Shown here piece after piece: positions 1 through 9,100 of a stretch of DNA of 64,000 nt (its first letter is position 1; each line of letters opens with the position of its first letter). The notes under the pieces are model-generated. The model had not been told where the DNA came from. It worked only from the letters and a program-made list of their open reading frames with translations, and did not search any database. The DNA lies in contig JBGUMF010000048.1 in NCBI GenBank assembly GCA_045116675.1, positions 1 through 64,000 of the forward strand, written 5' to 3'. The position numbers were made by a program, and so were the translations under genes. This DNA comes from F23-D06 sp045116675. Lineage in GTDB: Bacteria; Bacteroidota; Bacteroidia; Bacteroidales; WCHB1-69.

Positions 1-326
1 AGGCTGACGTAGTTCTCCACGATGCCGTTGTGGATCAGGGCGATGGAGCCGTCTTCGGAGAGGTGGGGGTGTGCGTTCTCCTCGCTGGGCTCGCCGTGGG
101 TGGCCCAGCGGGTATGTGCGATGCCCACATGGGCCTGCGTGTTGCGCGTGGAGCAGAAGTCATCCAGATCATCCACCTTGCCGCGTTTCTTATACAACGT
201 GATTTTGCCTTCCTGCATGAGGGCTACGCCGGCACTGTCGTACCCGCGGTATTCCAACCGGCGTAATCCGTTTATAAGAATAGGATAGGCTTCTTTACTT
301 CCTGAATAAGCTACAATTCCGCACAT
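1..326 (-). CDS. glmS: Glutamine--fructose-6-phosphate aminotransferase, N-terminal part (runs off the window)
   Basis: Makes glucosamine-6-phosphate from fructose-6-phosphate and glutamine, the first step toward UDP-GlcNAc. Reading the minus strand from the ATG at 326-324 gives MCGIVAYSGSKEA, with the catalytic Cys2 of the class II glutamine amidotransferase exposed after Met removal. HTRWATHGEP follows, a conserved part of the glutaminase pocket. About 108 residues are present; the rest of the glutaminase domain and both SIS domains lie beyond base 1. It starts 61 nt downstream of the DUF4270 gene with no clear promoter between them, so it is probably the last gene of the glycogen-synthase-like/DUF4270/glmS run. 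Confidence 0.95.
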   Translation of the reverse strand, partial: MCGIVAYSGSKEAYPILINGLRRLEYRGYDSAGVALMQEGKITLYKKRGKVDDLDDFCSTRNTQAHVGIAHTRWATHGEPSEENAHPHLSEDGSIALIHNGIVENYVS

Positions 327-387
327 GTTGTTGTTGATTTAGGTTTGGTTTGATTTGATAAAATGGTGGATGCTGGTGGGGCATCTT

Positions 388-1704
388 TTAATAGGTTGTA
401 TAAGAAAGCTCCAGTCGGAGACGTTTGTCGTCGGTGAGTCCTGTGCCGCCCATGATGAGGCGGTTGGCCCGCACACCGGCCCCTTTGACCACCAGGTTCA
501 GCGAGTTGGTGAGGTCGCTGTTCCCCATAATCTGGCCTTGTACGTATTCGGTGATGCGGAAGCGGTATTCGTGCGTTGTGGCATCGTAGGTGCCTCCAAA
601 ATAGGTGCTCCCCATATAGTATTCATCATCCGGCAGATAGGAAATGCCCCCGTCCGACTTGCGGATGCCCTGCAGGGATAATCCGTTAGGCTGGATGAGG
701 TATGCCTCGTCGGGAGATACGTTGCTGATGACCAGCTCGGCCCGGTTTACGACCACTTGGTTATTGAGAAGTTGGAACGAATCATGGAGATGGGGGAATG
801 TGATTTTGGTCTTCACGCCGCCGGAGGCCTGCACGAACAGCTTGTTGCGTCCGACGGACTGCTGGCCGAGGAGAACTTCCTGTGTGAAGTCAGCATCTTG
901 GGATGCGTTGTAGTCGTGGGCGATATTCGTGTAGCGTGTGCAGCTGGTTTTGCAGGGGAAAGTGTATTTGGAGGCGGTGCCGTCGTTGTGGTAGTAGAGT
1001 GTGATACCGGTCAGGGAGCTGGTTATGTTGGAAATCAGGATGTAGCCAGTGTTGCCGGTATGGGAAACGGCGGAGATGCGGAGTCCCTTGAAAAAGGACT
1101 CAAAGCTGGCGATGTTGGACATCTGGGATTGGTTGTTGAGCAGATATTGCCCGAAAGCCTGGGATAGGCGGATGCGCAGGTGCGGACTATAGGAGCCGGT
1201 GTCCACCACCACGGAGGTGCGGGGCTGGATAGTGTAGCCGGTGAGGCTGTAGTTGAGCGGTGTGGGGTCGTAGGCAGTGGTACTACTGCTGTTGTAGCGG
1301 GAGTTGCTGGACAACTCTTCTGTGAGTTGGTAAACGCGGATGCCTACCTTGGAGGTGGTGTCACCGTAGTAGTTTGAAATCTGAAGGGTAAGGACCACCG
1401 AGTCGAGGACGGGTGAGGAACCGAAGTTGAGCGATGATCCGCTGAGGGTGAACTGGGCACAGGTGGAGGCAGTGCTGTTGCCGAACACAGGGTCGTGCAA
1501 CTGCCCGATCATATTGGCCGACAGGTTTGTGGTGTTGATGGTGTCTTCCAGCAGGGAATAGGCTTCCACCGTGCATGTGTCGGTAAAATCAGTGCCCAAT
1601 AATCCGTTCGTAAGGCCCCAACCGATAGGGGTCACTTCATTCGTGCATGAGTAGAAAAGGCAGAGAATGAGGAAGAAAAAAGCGACGAAGGAAATCCGTT
1701 TCAT
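388..1704 (-). CDS. DUF4270 family lipoprotein
   Basis: 438 residues starting MKRISFVAFFFLILC, with a lipoprotein signal peptide whose lipobox cysteine is residue 20 (LFYSC), so it is probably anchored in the outer membrane or periplasm. The rest is beta-rich with many Ser, Thr and Asn and no catalytic motif I recognise. Overall sequence and neighbours match the Bacteroidetes DUF4270 family, which commonly sits between a short glycogen-synthase-like gene and glmS, as here. It starts 5 nt after the stop of the upstream gene, so the two are co-transcribed. The function of the family is unknown to me; the context hints at envelope or polysaccharide work. Confidence 0.85.
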   Translation of the reverse strand: MKRISFVAFFFLILCLFYSCTNEVTPIGWGLTNGLLGTDFTDTCTVEAYSLLEDTINTTNLSANMIGQLHDPVFGNSTASTCAQFTLSGSSLNFGSSPVLDSVVLTLQISNYYGDTTSKVGIRVYQLTEELSSNSRYNSSSTTAYDPTPLNYSLTGYTIQPRTSVVVDTGSYSPHLRIRLSQAFGQYLLNNQSQMSNIASFESFFKGLRISAVSHTGNTGYILISNITSSLTGITLYYHNDGTASKYTFPCKTSCTRYTNIAHDYNASQDADFTQEVLLGQQSVGRNKLFVQASGGVKTKITFPHLHDSFQLLNNQVVVNRAELVISNVSPDEAYLIQPNGLSLQGIRKSDGGISYLPDDEYYMGSTYFGGTYDATTHEYRFRITEYVQGQIMGNSDLTNSLNLVVKGAGVRANRLIMGGTGLTDDKRLRLELSYTTY

Positions 1705-1709
1705 GCGTG

Positions 1710-2528
1710 TTAGTCCTGTTCGGGGGTCATTAACAGTTCATCATAAAATTCATCGTACAGATCAACATAGTTGTCATCCTCAGGGTGTTCCAAGACGGGC
1801 TTGCCGGAAGCCTCCACGTAGGTGACCAGTTTTTTCTTCGTGTCGGGTGTGATGGCTATCGCGTCCGAATGGTCGATGGCGGCTTGGATAATCTGGTCGT
1901 AGCCCGGATTCTTGAAATGCTTCAGGTATTCGGAGGGTATGTTCGTCTGTTTGAGTTTTTTGCTAAAAGAGGAGGAGAACTTCTCCGGGAAGGAGTCGGG
2001 AAGGATGGAATAGACAATCTTGCAGGCCTGCAGCAGCGGGTCGTCCTTGTAAACGGTACGGATGAACAGCGGCACCAGGGCGGAAATCCAGCCGTGGCAA
2101 TGGATGATGTCAGGCTCCCAGCCCAATTTGCGGACCGTCTCCATCACGCCTTTGGCGTAGAAGATGGCTCGCGAGTCATTGTCTGGGAAAAAATTGCCGT
2201 CTGCATCGTAATATTGGGTTTTGCGTTTGAAATAATCTTCACTGTCGATGAAGTATATCTGCATACGCACATTCTGCAAGGAGGCCACCTTGATGATCAG
2301 AGGATGGTCCGTATCTTCTATGATGATGTTCTGGCCTGAGAGGCGTATCACCTCGTGCAGCATGTGCCGGTGCTCGTTGACACAGCCGAATTTAGGCATG
2401 AACGTGCGGATTTCGTTCTCGCGCTCCTGGATGCCCTGCGGCAGATACCGGCAGATGTTGGATATATAACCTTCGGGAAAATACGGGAAGATCTCGGGGG
2501 TGATGAATAAAACTTTCTTATGCGCCAT
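1710..2528 (-). CDS. Glycogen/starch synthase N-terminal-domain protein (short GT5-like)
   Basis: 272 residues. The start KKVLFITPEIFPYFPEG and the motif PDIIHCHGW (around residues 139-147) are those of the N-terminal Rossmann half of GT5 glycogen synthases. The C-terminal nucleotide-sugar-binding half of a full enzyme (about 480 residues) is absent. The open reading frame is intact and this short form is usual in Bacteroidetes next to DUF4270, so I do not read it as a truncation. Whether it is catalytic on its own is doubtful. The -7 box at 2561-2568 gives it its own promoter. DUF4270 and glmS follow on the same strand. Confidence 0.8.
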   Translation of the reverse strand: MAHKKVLFITPEIFPYFPEGYISNICRYLPQGIQERENEIRTFMPKFGCVNEHRHMLHEVIRLSGQNIIIEDTDHPLIIKVASLQNVRMQIYFIDSEDYFKRKTQYYDADGNFFPDNDSRAIFYAKGVMETVRKLGWEPDIIHCHGWISALVPLFIRTVYKDDPLLQACKIVYSILPDSFPEKFSSSFSKKLKQTNIPSEYLKHFKNPGYDQIIQAAIDHSDAIAITPDTKKKLVTYVEASGKPVLEHPEDDNYVDLYDEFYDELLMTPEQD

Positions 2529-2560
2529 AATATATTCTTTGGGTACATTTTAAGGGTGCG

Positions 2561-2568
2561 CAAAGGTA
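2561..2568 (-). promoter_or_regulatory. Bacteroidetes -7 box for the glycogen-synthase-like/DUF4270 operon
   Basis: TACCTTTG on the minus strand matches TAnnTTTG and lies 32 nt upstream of the ATG at 2528. No clear TTTG -33 element; the upstream DNA is a run of A and T. Confidence 0.6.
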
Positions 2569-2626
2569 CGATTTTTTTTTGACATAAAAAAATTTTTTTT
2601 TAGGCGGTATCGGATGAAAAAAAGTG

Positions 2627-2634
2627 TATTTTTG
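2627..2634 (+). promoter_or_regulatory. Bacteroidetes -7 box for tRNA-Leu
   Basis: TATTTTTG ends 13 nt before the first base of tRNA-Leu, the right place for a tRNA promoter. Confidence 0.65.
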
Positions 2635-2647
2635 CCGCCGCAAAAAA

Positions 2648-2731
2648 GCCCAGGTGGTGGAATTGGTAGACACGCTACTTTGAGGGGGTAGTGGGAGGAC
2701 TCCCGTGCAAGTTCGACTCTTGTCCTGGGCA
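2648..2731 (+). tRNA. tRNA-Leu, anticodon GAG
   Basis: 84-nt class II tRNA. Acceptor strands GCCCAGG (2648-2654) and CCTGGGC (2724-2730) pair perfectly, followed by discriminator A. The anticodon loop TTGAGGG puts GAG at positions 34-36. A long variable arm (roughly GTGGGAGGACTCCC) and the T-loop GTTCGACTC are present. CCA is not encoded. It reads CUC and CUU codons. A strong hairpin terminator follows within 8 nt. Confidence 0.96.
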
Positions 2732-2738
2732 CTGCAAA

Positions 2739-2784
2739 AAGAAACCCGCGATTTGTCCGTCTGACAGTCGCGGGTTTCTTTTTT
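2739..2784 (+). terminator. Intrinsic terminator after tRNA-Leu
   Basis: 13-bp perfect stem (2739-2751 with 2768-2780) and a T run. The A run on the other side means it could also stop minus-strand transcription coming from the T9SS cargo gene. Confidence 0.85.
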
Positions 2785-2823
2785 GTTGTCCGTAATGGCG
2801 CAATCCGAACGATGCAGGTCGCC

Positions 2824-3870
2824 TTAGAATTTCACCATCTTCTTCACAGCTTGCCCGTCGGGGGTGGAGATGTTGACGAAATAGGCTCCGTTGGGAAGGC
2901 CTGACACGTCCATGGAACCGCTGTAGGTGCCGCTCATGACCAGATGTCCGGTGACGTCGAAAATCTGGATGTCGGCAGTCTCAACACCGGTGAGGGTGAG
3001 CCTGTCGCGCACAGGATTGGGACGGAGGCTGATATGGGGGACCGTATGCCCGGCAATGCCAGTGGCGAACGGAGTGAACCGATATACCGTGTTGGCGGAC
3101 GGCGGGCTCAACAACCCACTGTATAATAAATCCGTGGATGTGGTATCTGTCAGGGCAAGACATTCGAAGGAGGGATTGTCAGGATCACCGAAAAGGGCGG
3201 CCGCATTCCCTGTTTCGTAGTCAATGTCCACAACGGCGAACAAGGGCTGTAGGCCATCGTCACTGAGCATAGCCCAGTCATCGCTGCTGACGTAAGACGG
3301 TCCATAGCGGAATTCAATGATGTTCCCGTTTTCGTAGAGCCAGACTTGCATGTTCAAGAAACAGGAGTCGTAAACGTCATAGATGGATACATTGTTCCAT
3401 TCCAGTTTGAATATCCGATTGCCTTCGGGACCTTCCAGCTTATAGGAAAGGTTGGAGCATGAGCCGGGGTCTTCGTCATAGCGCAGATCTTTCCCTTGTT
3501 TGCCTTGGTGTACCACTTCGGAGGTGTCATCATATTCTCCGTAACAGCGGTCAATCATATCCGAGTATAATGGTGTCAGCATCAGATAAAGGGTGGATTT
3601 GTCGAAAAATTCTTCGCTCATATTGGTAAATCCGCACCCCATCAAATTAAAATACAGTTCGTTAAATGTGAGTCCGAAAATGTCGAAATTCATCCCTAAG
3701 GAGACAAGGTATTCCGGATCGTCCCATTGCAAACCCTCGTTGAGGGAGGTGGCTCCCGTCAGGTCCTGATAAGGCTCCGTTAGCTTCTGGAACTGGTATG
3801 AAACAGGGGCTTGCGCCTGCAAAGCGAATGTAAGGCAGGCAAGTAAGAGTAATGTAATTGCTTTTTTCAT
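2824..3870 (-). CDS. Secreted protein with C-terminal T9SS type A sorting domain
   Basis: 348 residues from the ATG at 3870. MKKAITLLLLACLTFALQAQ is a Sec signal peptide. An upstream in-frame ATG (3930) lies before the promoter -7 box at 3911-3918, so it cannot be used from that promoter. The last 70 or so residues (from about LRPNPVRDRLTLTG to VKKMVKF) are a typical type A sorting domain. It should therefore be exported by Sec, crossed over the outer membrane by the type IX system and anchored or released. The middle part is an unrecognised domain rich in acidic and aromatic residues. It stands alone, with the tRNA-Leu terminator on one side and a divergent gene on the other. Confidence 0.85.
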   Translation of the reverse strand: MKKAITLLLLACLTFALQAQAPVSYQFQKLTEPYQDLTGATSLNEGLQWDDPEYLVSLGMNFDIFGLTFNELYFNLMGCGFTNMSEEFFDKSTLYLMLTPLYSDMIDRCYGEYDDTSEVVHQGKQGKDLRYDEDPGSCSNLSYKLEGPEGNRIFKLEWNNVSIYDVYDSCFLNMQVWLYENGNIIEFRYGPSYVSSDDWAMLSDDGLQPLFAVVDIDYETGNAAALFGDPDNPSFECLALTDTTSTDLLYSGLLSPPSANTVYRFTPFATGIAGHTVPHISLRPNPVRDRLTLTGVETADIQIFDVTGHLVMSGTYSGSMDVSGLPNGAYFVNISTPDGQAVKKMVKF

Positions 3871-3910
3871 AGTGAAATATGTTTTGTTGTTAATAGTGAT
3901 TTTCAGTTTG

Positions 3911-3918
3911 CAAAGGTA
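3911..3918 (-). promoter_or_regulatory. Bacteroidetes -7 box for the T9SS cargo gene
   Basis: TACCTTTG on the minus strand, 40 nt upstream of the ATG at 3870. It decides the start, because the longer reading would begin upstream of the transcription start. Confidence 0.65.
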
Positions 3919-4025
3919 TAGAAATTTCATCTATTAAAAGGATGCAAAAAAGACGAAAGGTGACAGTTTGATTAACATCCATTTCCCTAAAAAAAAAGTG
4001 TGTGTATTTTGTACACAAAAAACTG

Positions 4026-4033
4026 TATCTTTG
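4026..4033 (+). promoter_or_regulatory. Bacteroidetes -7 box for the GNAT/SDR pair
   Basis: TATCTTTG, 20 nt upstream of the ATG at 4054. A TTTG at 4008-4011 is closer than the usual 19-20 nt spacing, so the -33 element is uncertain. Confidence 0.65.
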
Positions 4034-4053
4034 CGGGTCAAAAAAAATCAGAC

Positions 4054-5163
4054 ATGATAGAGATAAAAGAGGTTGTCGGAAAAAAGGCGATACGGGCGTT
4101 TCTCGATTTTCCTGCCCGGTTGTATAAAAACTGTCCATATTATGTGCCCCCACTTCGGAATGGGGAACTGAAAATAATGACAAAACATCCGGCTTTGACG
4201 TTCTGCGAGGCCAAGTATTGGCTGGCTCTCCGCGACGGTGAGGTGGTGGGACGTGTGGGTGGCGTTATCAACCGCAGATGCAATGAGCTGAAAGGGCAGA
4301 AACGTGTCCGCTTCGGCTGGTTTGACGTGGTGGAGGATCTTTCAGTGGCTAAGGCGCTGCTGGATACGGTGGAACAGTGGGGTAGGGCGCAAGGCATGAC
4401 CGAAATCTCTGGTCCGTCTCGATTTTCGAATATGGAGAAACAGGCCATGCTGGTGGAGGGCTTTGACCATGCACCTTCTATCGTTTCGGATTACAATTAT
4501 CCCTATTATCCGCAGTTTATGGATGCTCTCGGTTTTGAGAAGGAGGTTGACTATATCCAATACAAAGTTCCTGTCAAAGAGGTGCCGGAAAGGATAAAAA
4601 ATCTGTCGGCTGTGCTGTCGGAGAAGTATCATGTGCATTTGCGCAAATTTCCACATAAGGAGGATTTGAAACGGTCGGGCAAGGAGTTCTTCCATGCGTT
4701 GAACCGCAGTTATTCGGAAATCTACAATTTCATTCCCCTGACGGAGGAGGAGATCGACTGGGCGGTGGACGAAAGCTTCCAGGTGGCCAGTGTGGACTTC
4801 TCTTCGATGTTGGAGGATGAGAATGGCAAGTTAGTGGGTTTCGCCTTTTGTCTGCCCTCCTTGACCGAGGCTTTCCAGAAGGCCAAAGGCCGTCTGCTCC
4901 CGTTCGGGTGGGCGCATATCCTCCATGCCCTGCACCACAACCGGAATGTGGACCTCTATCTCACGGGTGTTCTGCCCGAATATCACAACAGTGGCATCCA
5001 TGTCATCTACCATCAGCAGTTGCACGAGGCCTTCCTGAAGGCTGGTTTCACGTACGCTTTTACTTCCCAGCAGTTGGAAGATAACACGGCTGCCCGCATC
5101 TGGCCCAAATATGGCGGTGAGCAGATTGCGCGGCGCAGATGTTACAAGAAAAATATCGGATGA
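4054..5163 (+). CDS. Large GNAT-fold N-acyltransferase-like protein
   Basis: 369 residues from the ATG at 4054; a longer reading to 4000 would start upstream of the promoter -7 box. The sequence (MIEIKEVVGKKAIRAFLDFP, then LALRDGEVVGRVGG and a C-terminal region with EYHNSGIHVIYHQQLHEAF) matches a conserved Bacteroidetes family of large, soluble GNAT-like proteins of about 370 residues, sometimes called YghO-like. Substrate unknown. It shares the 4-base ATGA stop/start overlap with the SDR gene downstream, so the two are translationally coupled and likely act in one pathway. An acyl transfer onto an amine is the family-level guess; a role in lipid N-acylation is speculation on my part. Confidence 0.7.
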   Translation: MIEIKEVVGKKAIRAFLDFPARLYKNCPYYVPPLRNGELKIMTKHPALTFCEAKYWLALRDGEVVGRVGGVINRRCNELKGQKRVRFGWFDVVEDLSVAKALLDTVEQWGRAQGMTEISGPSRFSNMEKQAMLVEGFDHAPSIVSDYNYPYYPQFMDALGFEKEVDYIQYKVPVKEVPERIKNLSAVLSEKYHVHLRKFPHKEDLKRSGKEFFHALNRSYSEIYNFIPLTEEEIDWAVDESFQVASVDFSSMLEDENGKLVGFAFCLPSLTEAFQKAKGRLLPFGWAHILHALHHNRNVDLYLTGVLPEYHNSGIHVIYHQQLHEAFLKAGFTYAFTSQQLEDNTAARIWPKYGGEQIARRRCYKKNIG

Positions 5164-5954
5164 TGCGGGAAAACCAATCGGAATATGCTCTGATTACGGG
5201 TGGCAGTCGCGGACTGGGGCGTGCTCTTGCCGAGGAACTGGCCCGCAGGGGCGTGCCTACCATCCTCGTGGGCACGAGCGAGTCTGTGCTGCGCGTGTGC
5301 GAAGAGATTACAGACACCTTTCATGTTCCGTCTGTGGGTTTTGTCGCTGACCTGACCCGCAAGGATGAGGTGCTGGCACTGGCCGAAACCGTCAATCGGG
5401 AATACGCTATTGGAATGCTCATCAACAATGCGGGGGTGGGCGGATCCTGCCGGTTTGAAGAGGCCTCCGTGGAATATCTGGACAGTATCCTGCAGCTGAA
5501 CGTGCGCTGCACGGCGCTGCTCACGCGTCTGTTGCTGCCGAATCTGCTGCGCCGTGCGCGCGGCCACATCCTCAACATCGGCAGTATGGCGGCCTGCACC
5601 CCCACCGCCTACAAGACGGTTTATCCGGCCAGCAAGAGCTTTGTGCGCGCCTTCTCCTTGGGCCTGCGTGAAGAGCTGAAGCATACTTCGGTGACGGTGA
5701 GCGTGGCCCTGCCTGGAGCCATCGCCACTAATGCGGAGGTGAGCGATAGAATCCGACGTCAGGGCTTCTGGGGACGCGCCACATTGAAGTCGCCGGCGGC
5801 CATCGCGCGCCGCTGTGTGGATGGGATGCTGAAAGGCCGCCGGCAGATCATCCTCAACCCGCTGGCCTACCTCCTCTGCAAGCTCGTGCCCGAAGGTATT
5901 CGCGTGCCGCTGCTCTCCCGAATTGTACAAAGGGAGGTGTTCCGTGATCAGTAG
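5160..5954 (+). CDS. SDR family NAD(P)-dependent oxidoreductase
   Basis: 264 residues from the ATG at 5160, whose last two bases are part of the TGA of the GNAT gene. Classical short-chain dehydrogenase: cofactor motif TGGSRGLG (about residues 13-20), NNAG, a Ser in NIGSMAA, and catalytic YPASK. The C-terminal end (LVPEGIRVPLLSRIVQREVF) resembles ketoreductases of membrane-bound substrates. No signal peptide. The substrate cannot be read from sequence. Coupling to an acyltransferase-like gene suggests a ketone or alcohol step in acyl-chain or aminolipid chemistry. Confidence 0.85.
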   Translation: MMRENQSEYALITGGSRGLGRALAEELARRGVPTILVGTSESVLRVCEEITDTFHVPSVGFVADLTRKDEVLALAETVNREYAIGMLINNAGVGGSCRFEEASVEYLDSILQLNVRCTALLTRLLLPNLLRRARGHILNIGSMAACTPTAYKTVYPASKSFVRAFSLGLREELKHTSVTVSVALPGAIATNAEVSDRIRRQGFWGRATLKSPAAIARRCVDGMLKGRRQIILNPLAYLLCKLVPEGIRVPLLSRIVQREVFRDQ

Positions 5955-6029
5955 TCAGGGGTCTGTGATCAGTAGGCCGTGAATGCGTAGTGCCCAACTC
6001 CCGAAATCCGGACCGCGTGAGAAAAGATT

Positions 6030-6061
6030 TTTGTATATTTGCGCTTCCTTACCTATCTTTG
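6030..6061 (+). promoter_or_regulatory. Promoter of the fused amine dehydrogenase gene
   Basis: TTTG at 6030-6033 and TATCTTTG at 6054-6061 are spaced by 20 nt, a near-perfect Bacteroidetes sigma-ABfr promoter. The ATG follows at 6105. A second TATATTTG at 6034-6041 has no -33 partner. Confidence 0.75.
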
Positions 6062-6104
6062 AACACGAAAGATAAGTTATTGTATTACAATAAAATGTAA
6101 TGAT

Positions 6105-9100
6105 ATGTACGCAATCAAAAATCATCCTATTTTAGATATCCCCGAGGGAGATGTCGTCACATTTGAATATAAGGGCCAGCAGGTTAAGGCTCAGAAGGGC
6201 TACACGATAGCCGCCGCCTTGCACCAGGCCGGGTTCCCGATACACAGCCACAGCCTCAAAGGCCGCGAACGCAGCATGGACTGCGGCATCGGCAAGTGCG
6301 GCGCCTGCGAGATGCTCGTCGATGGCGAGGTGAAGCGCATCTGCATCACCAAGGTCGATGGCGTGAAGAAAGTGGAGGAAATCGCCCATGACTATTTCCC
6401 CGACAACGATACCAAGAAAAATACTGAAGCACAGAAAGTATATAAGACACAGGTGGTTATCATCGGCGCCGGCCCTGCCGGACTGGCCTGCCGTGAAGAA
6501 CTCAACAAGCTGAAAATCCCCAATATCGTCATCGACAACAACGACCGCATCGGCGGCCAGTTCACCATGCAGACCCACCAGTTCTTCTTCTTCGAGAAAG
6601 AACAGAAATACGGTGGTATGCGTGGCTTCGACATTGCCAAGACCTTGGCCGGTGACGATCACTCCGGCATCATGCTCAACAGCACCGTATGGGATATTCT
6701 GGAGGGCAAACGCGTGGCTGTCAAGAATATGGAGGACAACAGCATCTTCTTTGTGGACGCCAACTACTTGGTGGTGGCTACGGGTGCGTTCCCGTTCATG
6801 CCCACCTTTGAGAATGATGACTTGCCGGGCGTTTACACGGCTGCCGTGGTGCAGAAGATGATGAACCTGCAGCACACGCTGCTCGGTAAGCGCATCCTCA
6901 CCATCGGAGCCGGCAACATCGGCTACCTCACCTCTTACCAGGCCATGCAGGCGGGTGCGCAGGTGGTGGCTATCGTGGAAGCTATGGACCATGAGGGCGG
7001 TTTCCCTGTGCAGGCCAACCGCGTGCGCCGTCTCGGTATCCCCATCATCACCTCTCACACGCTGCTGAAGGCTATCCCCAATGAGGACCATACCGGCGTT
7101 ATCGGCGCGGTGATTGCCGAGTGCAAGAACTTTAAGCCTGTGCCTGGCACCGAGCAGATTATCAAAGACATCGATTTAATCAATATTTGTACGGGCTTGA
7201 AACCCGACAACCTGATTTTGGAGAAGGGCAAGGTCACGTTCGGCCTCAACACCTTCGGCGTGGGTGACGCCACCCGCGTGGGCGAGGGCACGTGCGCCGT
7301 GCTCCGCGGCAAACAGGCCGCTATGGAGATCGCCCAGCAGATGAACGTGCGTTTCAACTACGACGACTACCTCGCTGTGACCAAGGACTACGCTGATTCC
7401 CAGCAACATCCGGTGCGTGTGCTGGACAAACCCAATCGTCCCACCGGCGAGCGTCTGCAAAAGCCGTTCGTCATGGCCGACTGTATTTACGGCTTTGCCT
7501 GCAACCCCTGCTCCTTTGCCTGCCCGCAGGGCGCCATCACCAAGCTGGCGACCAACACGGTGCCGCAAATCGACTACGACAAGTGCATCGGCTGTATGAA
7601 GTGCGTGAACCACTGTCCCGGTCTGGCACTGTTTGGCTACAACATACCCAAGAACTGGCTCTTCCTGCCGTTTGAGTACGATGCGGAGGAGAATGCTGAG
7701 GTCTATCTGGTCAATGACAATGGCGAGAAGGTAGGAGAGGGTGTGATTGAAAAGATTACCAAGGGTGCTAATAAGACCAATGTGGCCCGCGTGAAGGCGC
7801 TCACCATCGAAGGCGAGGCCTTGGTTGAGGTTACCGGCTTTGTGTTGAAGGAGCGCTATCCCCAGCCGATACAATGGGAGAAAGCGGATGGCACTGACCA
7901 TGCGCCCGCATACGTATGCCATTGCGACGACGTGAACATTGAGACCATCTTGGCGGCGGTGAAGGGCAAGAAGATCATCTCCGTGGACGAGCTGAAGCAC
8001 ATCACGCGCATCGGTATGGGTCCGTGCCGTGGCAAGCGCTGCATCCCGCGCGTGAAGCAGCTGCTGGCCGGCTACGGCGTGGAGGTGGTGGGCGACGCCA
8101 CCCCGCGTGGTCCGCTCTCCTCGCAGCTCAATATCGGCGAGCTCTGCCCGAGCGACAAGCCCGCAACCTTCGTCACCAACGTGAACGGCACACCCACCCG
8201 TAAGGTGGAGTGCGACGTGTTTGTGGCCGGCGGCGGCATCACGGGTAGCGGCCTCTTCCGCTATTTTGCCGAGGCTGGCAAGAAGGTGGTGCTCTGCAAC
8301 GCCGAGCGCGGCTCCTCCTGGCGCTGCATCGGCGGCGGACGTCCCAGCTTCTCGGTGCCGGAAATCGCCGACATCGCCGAGCACAACCGCGTGATCTTTG
8401 AGGAGATCCAGAAGGTGACCAACATCAACTACAAGCCCACCCGCTATGTGGGATTTGCCCACGATGAGGCCAACTATAAGGCTTTGGAGAAATCCTTGGA
8501 GTGGAGCGATGGCTATATGGTTGACAAAAAGGATTTCGTGAAAGAAGTCTCTCCATATTTCAACCCGAACCTGAACACCTATCAGGCGGCCTGCATCACC
8601 AACGCGTGCTGGCAGGCCACGCCCGGCCCTACCATCAACTACATCCGCAATATTGCCATCGAGCATGGTGGTGTGCTGCTGGAAGACACTAAATTGGTGG
8701 AGGTGCAGAAGACGGCGAAAGGCTTCATGGCTTTGGTGTTCACGCACGACAAGGAGTATGTGGAGTACCACTGCGAGCATTTTGTCAACTCGTTGGGACC
8801 GAGTGCCAACAAGTTCGCCGAGCAGCTGGGCATGTATCTCGGCTTGTACCCGATCAAGCACCAGGCCTTCATCACGCACCGTCTGCCGATGTTGGGCAAG
8901 GACGGCGACTCTTTGGACATGCTCATCGACCGTCGGAAATACAAAGGATTCTCGGCCGTGTATGGCCAGCAGTTTGCCGAAACGGGCCAGATTATCGGGT
9001 GCGCGTCGCCCGCGACGGAGCAGTTGCAAGCCGGCAAGGAGCTGAAGTACAACTCCCAGGATTTTCTGCAGGTGTGCGCCGAGATGTTCATCGATTGGAT

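Noticed and set aside
1710..2528. Truncated pseudogene of glycogen synthase
   Set aside because: Although only the N-terminal half is present, the frame is intact, has its own promoter, and the short form is normal next to DUF4270 in this phylum.
6034..6041. Second promoter box TATATTTG upstream of the dehydrogenase gene
   Set aside because: No TTTG at the proper distance, whereas the box at 6054-6061 has one with 20-nt spacing.
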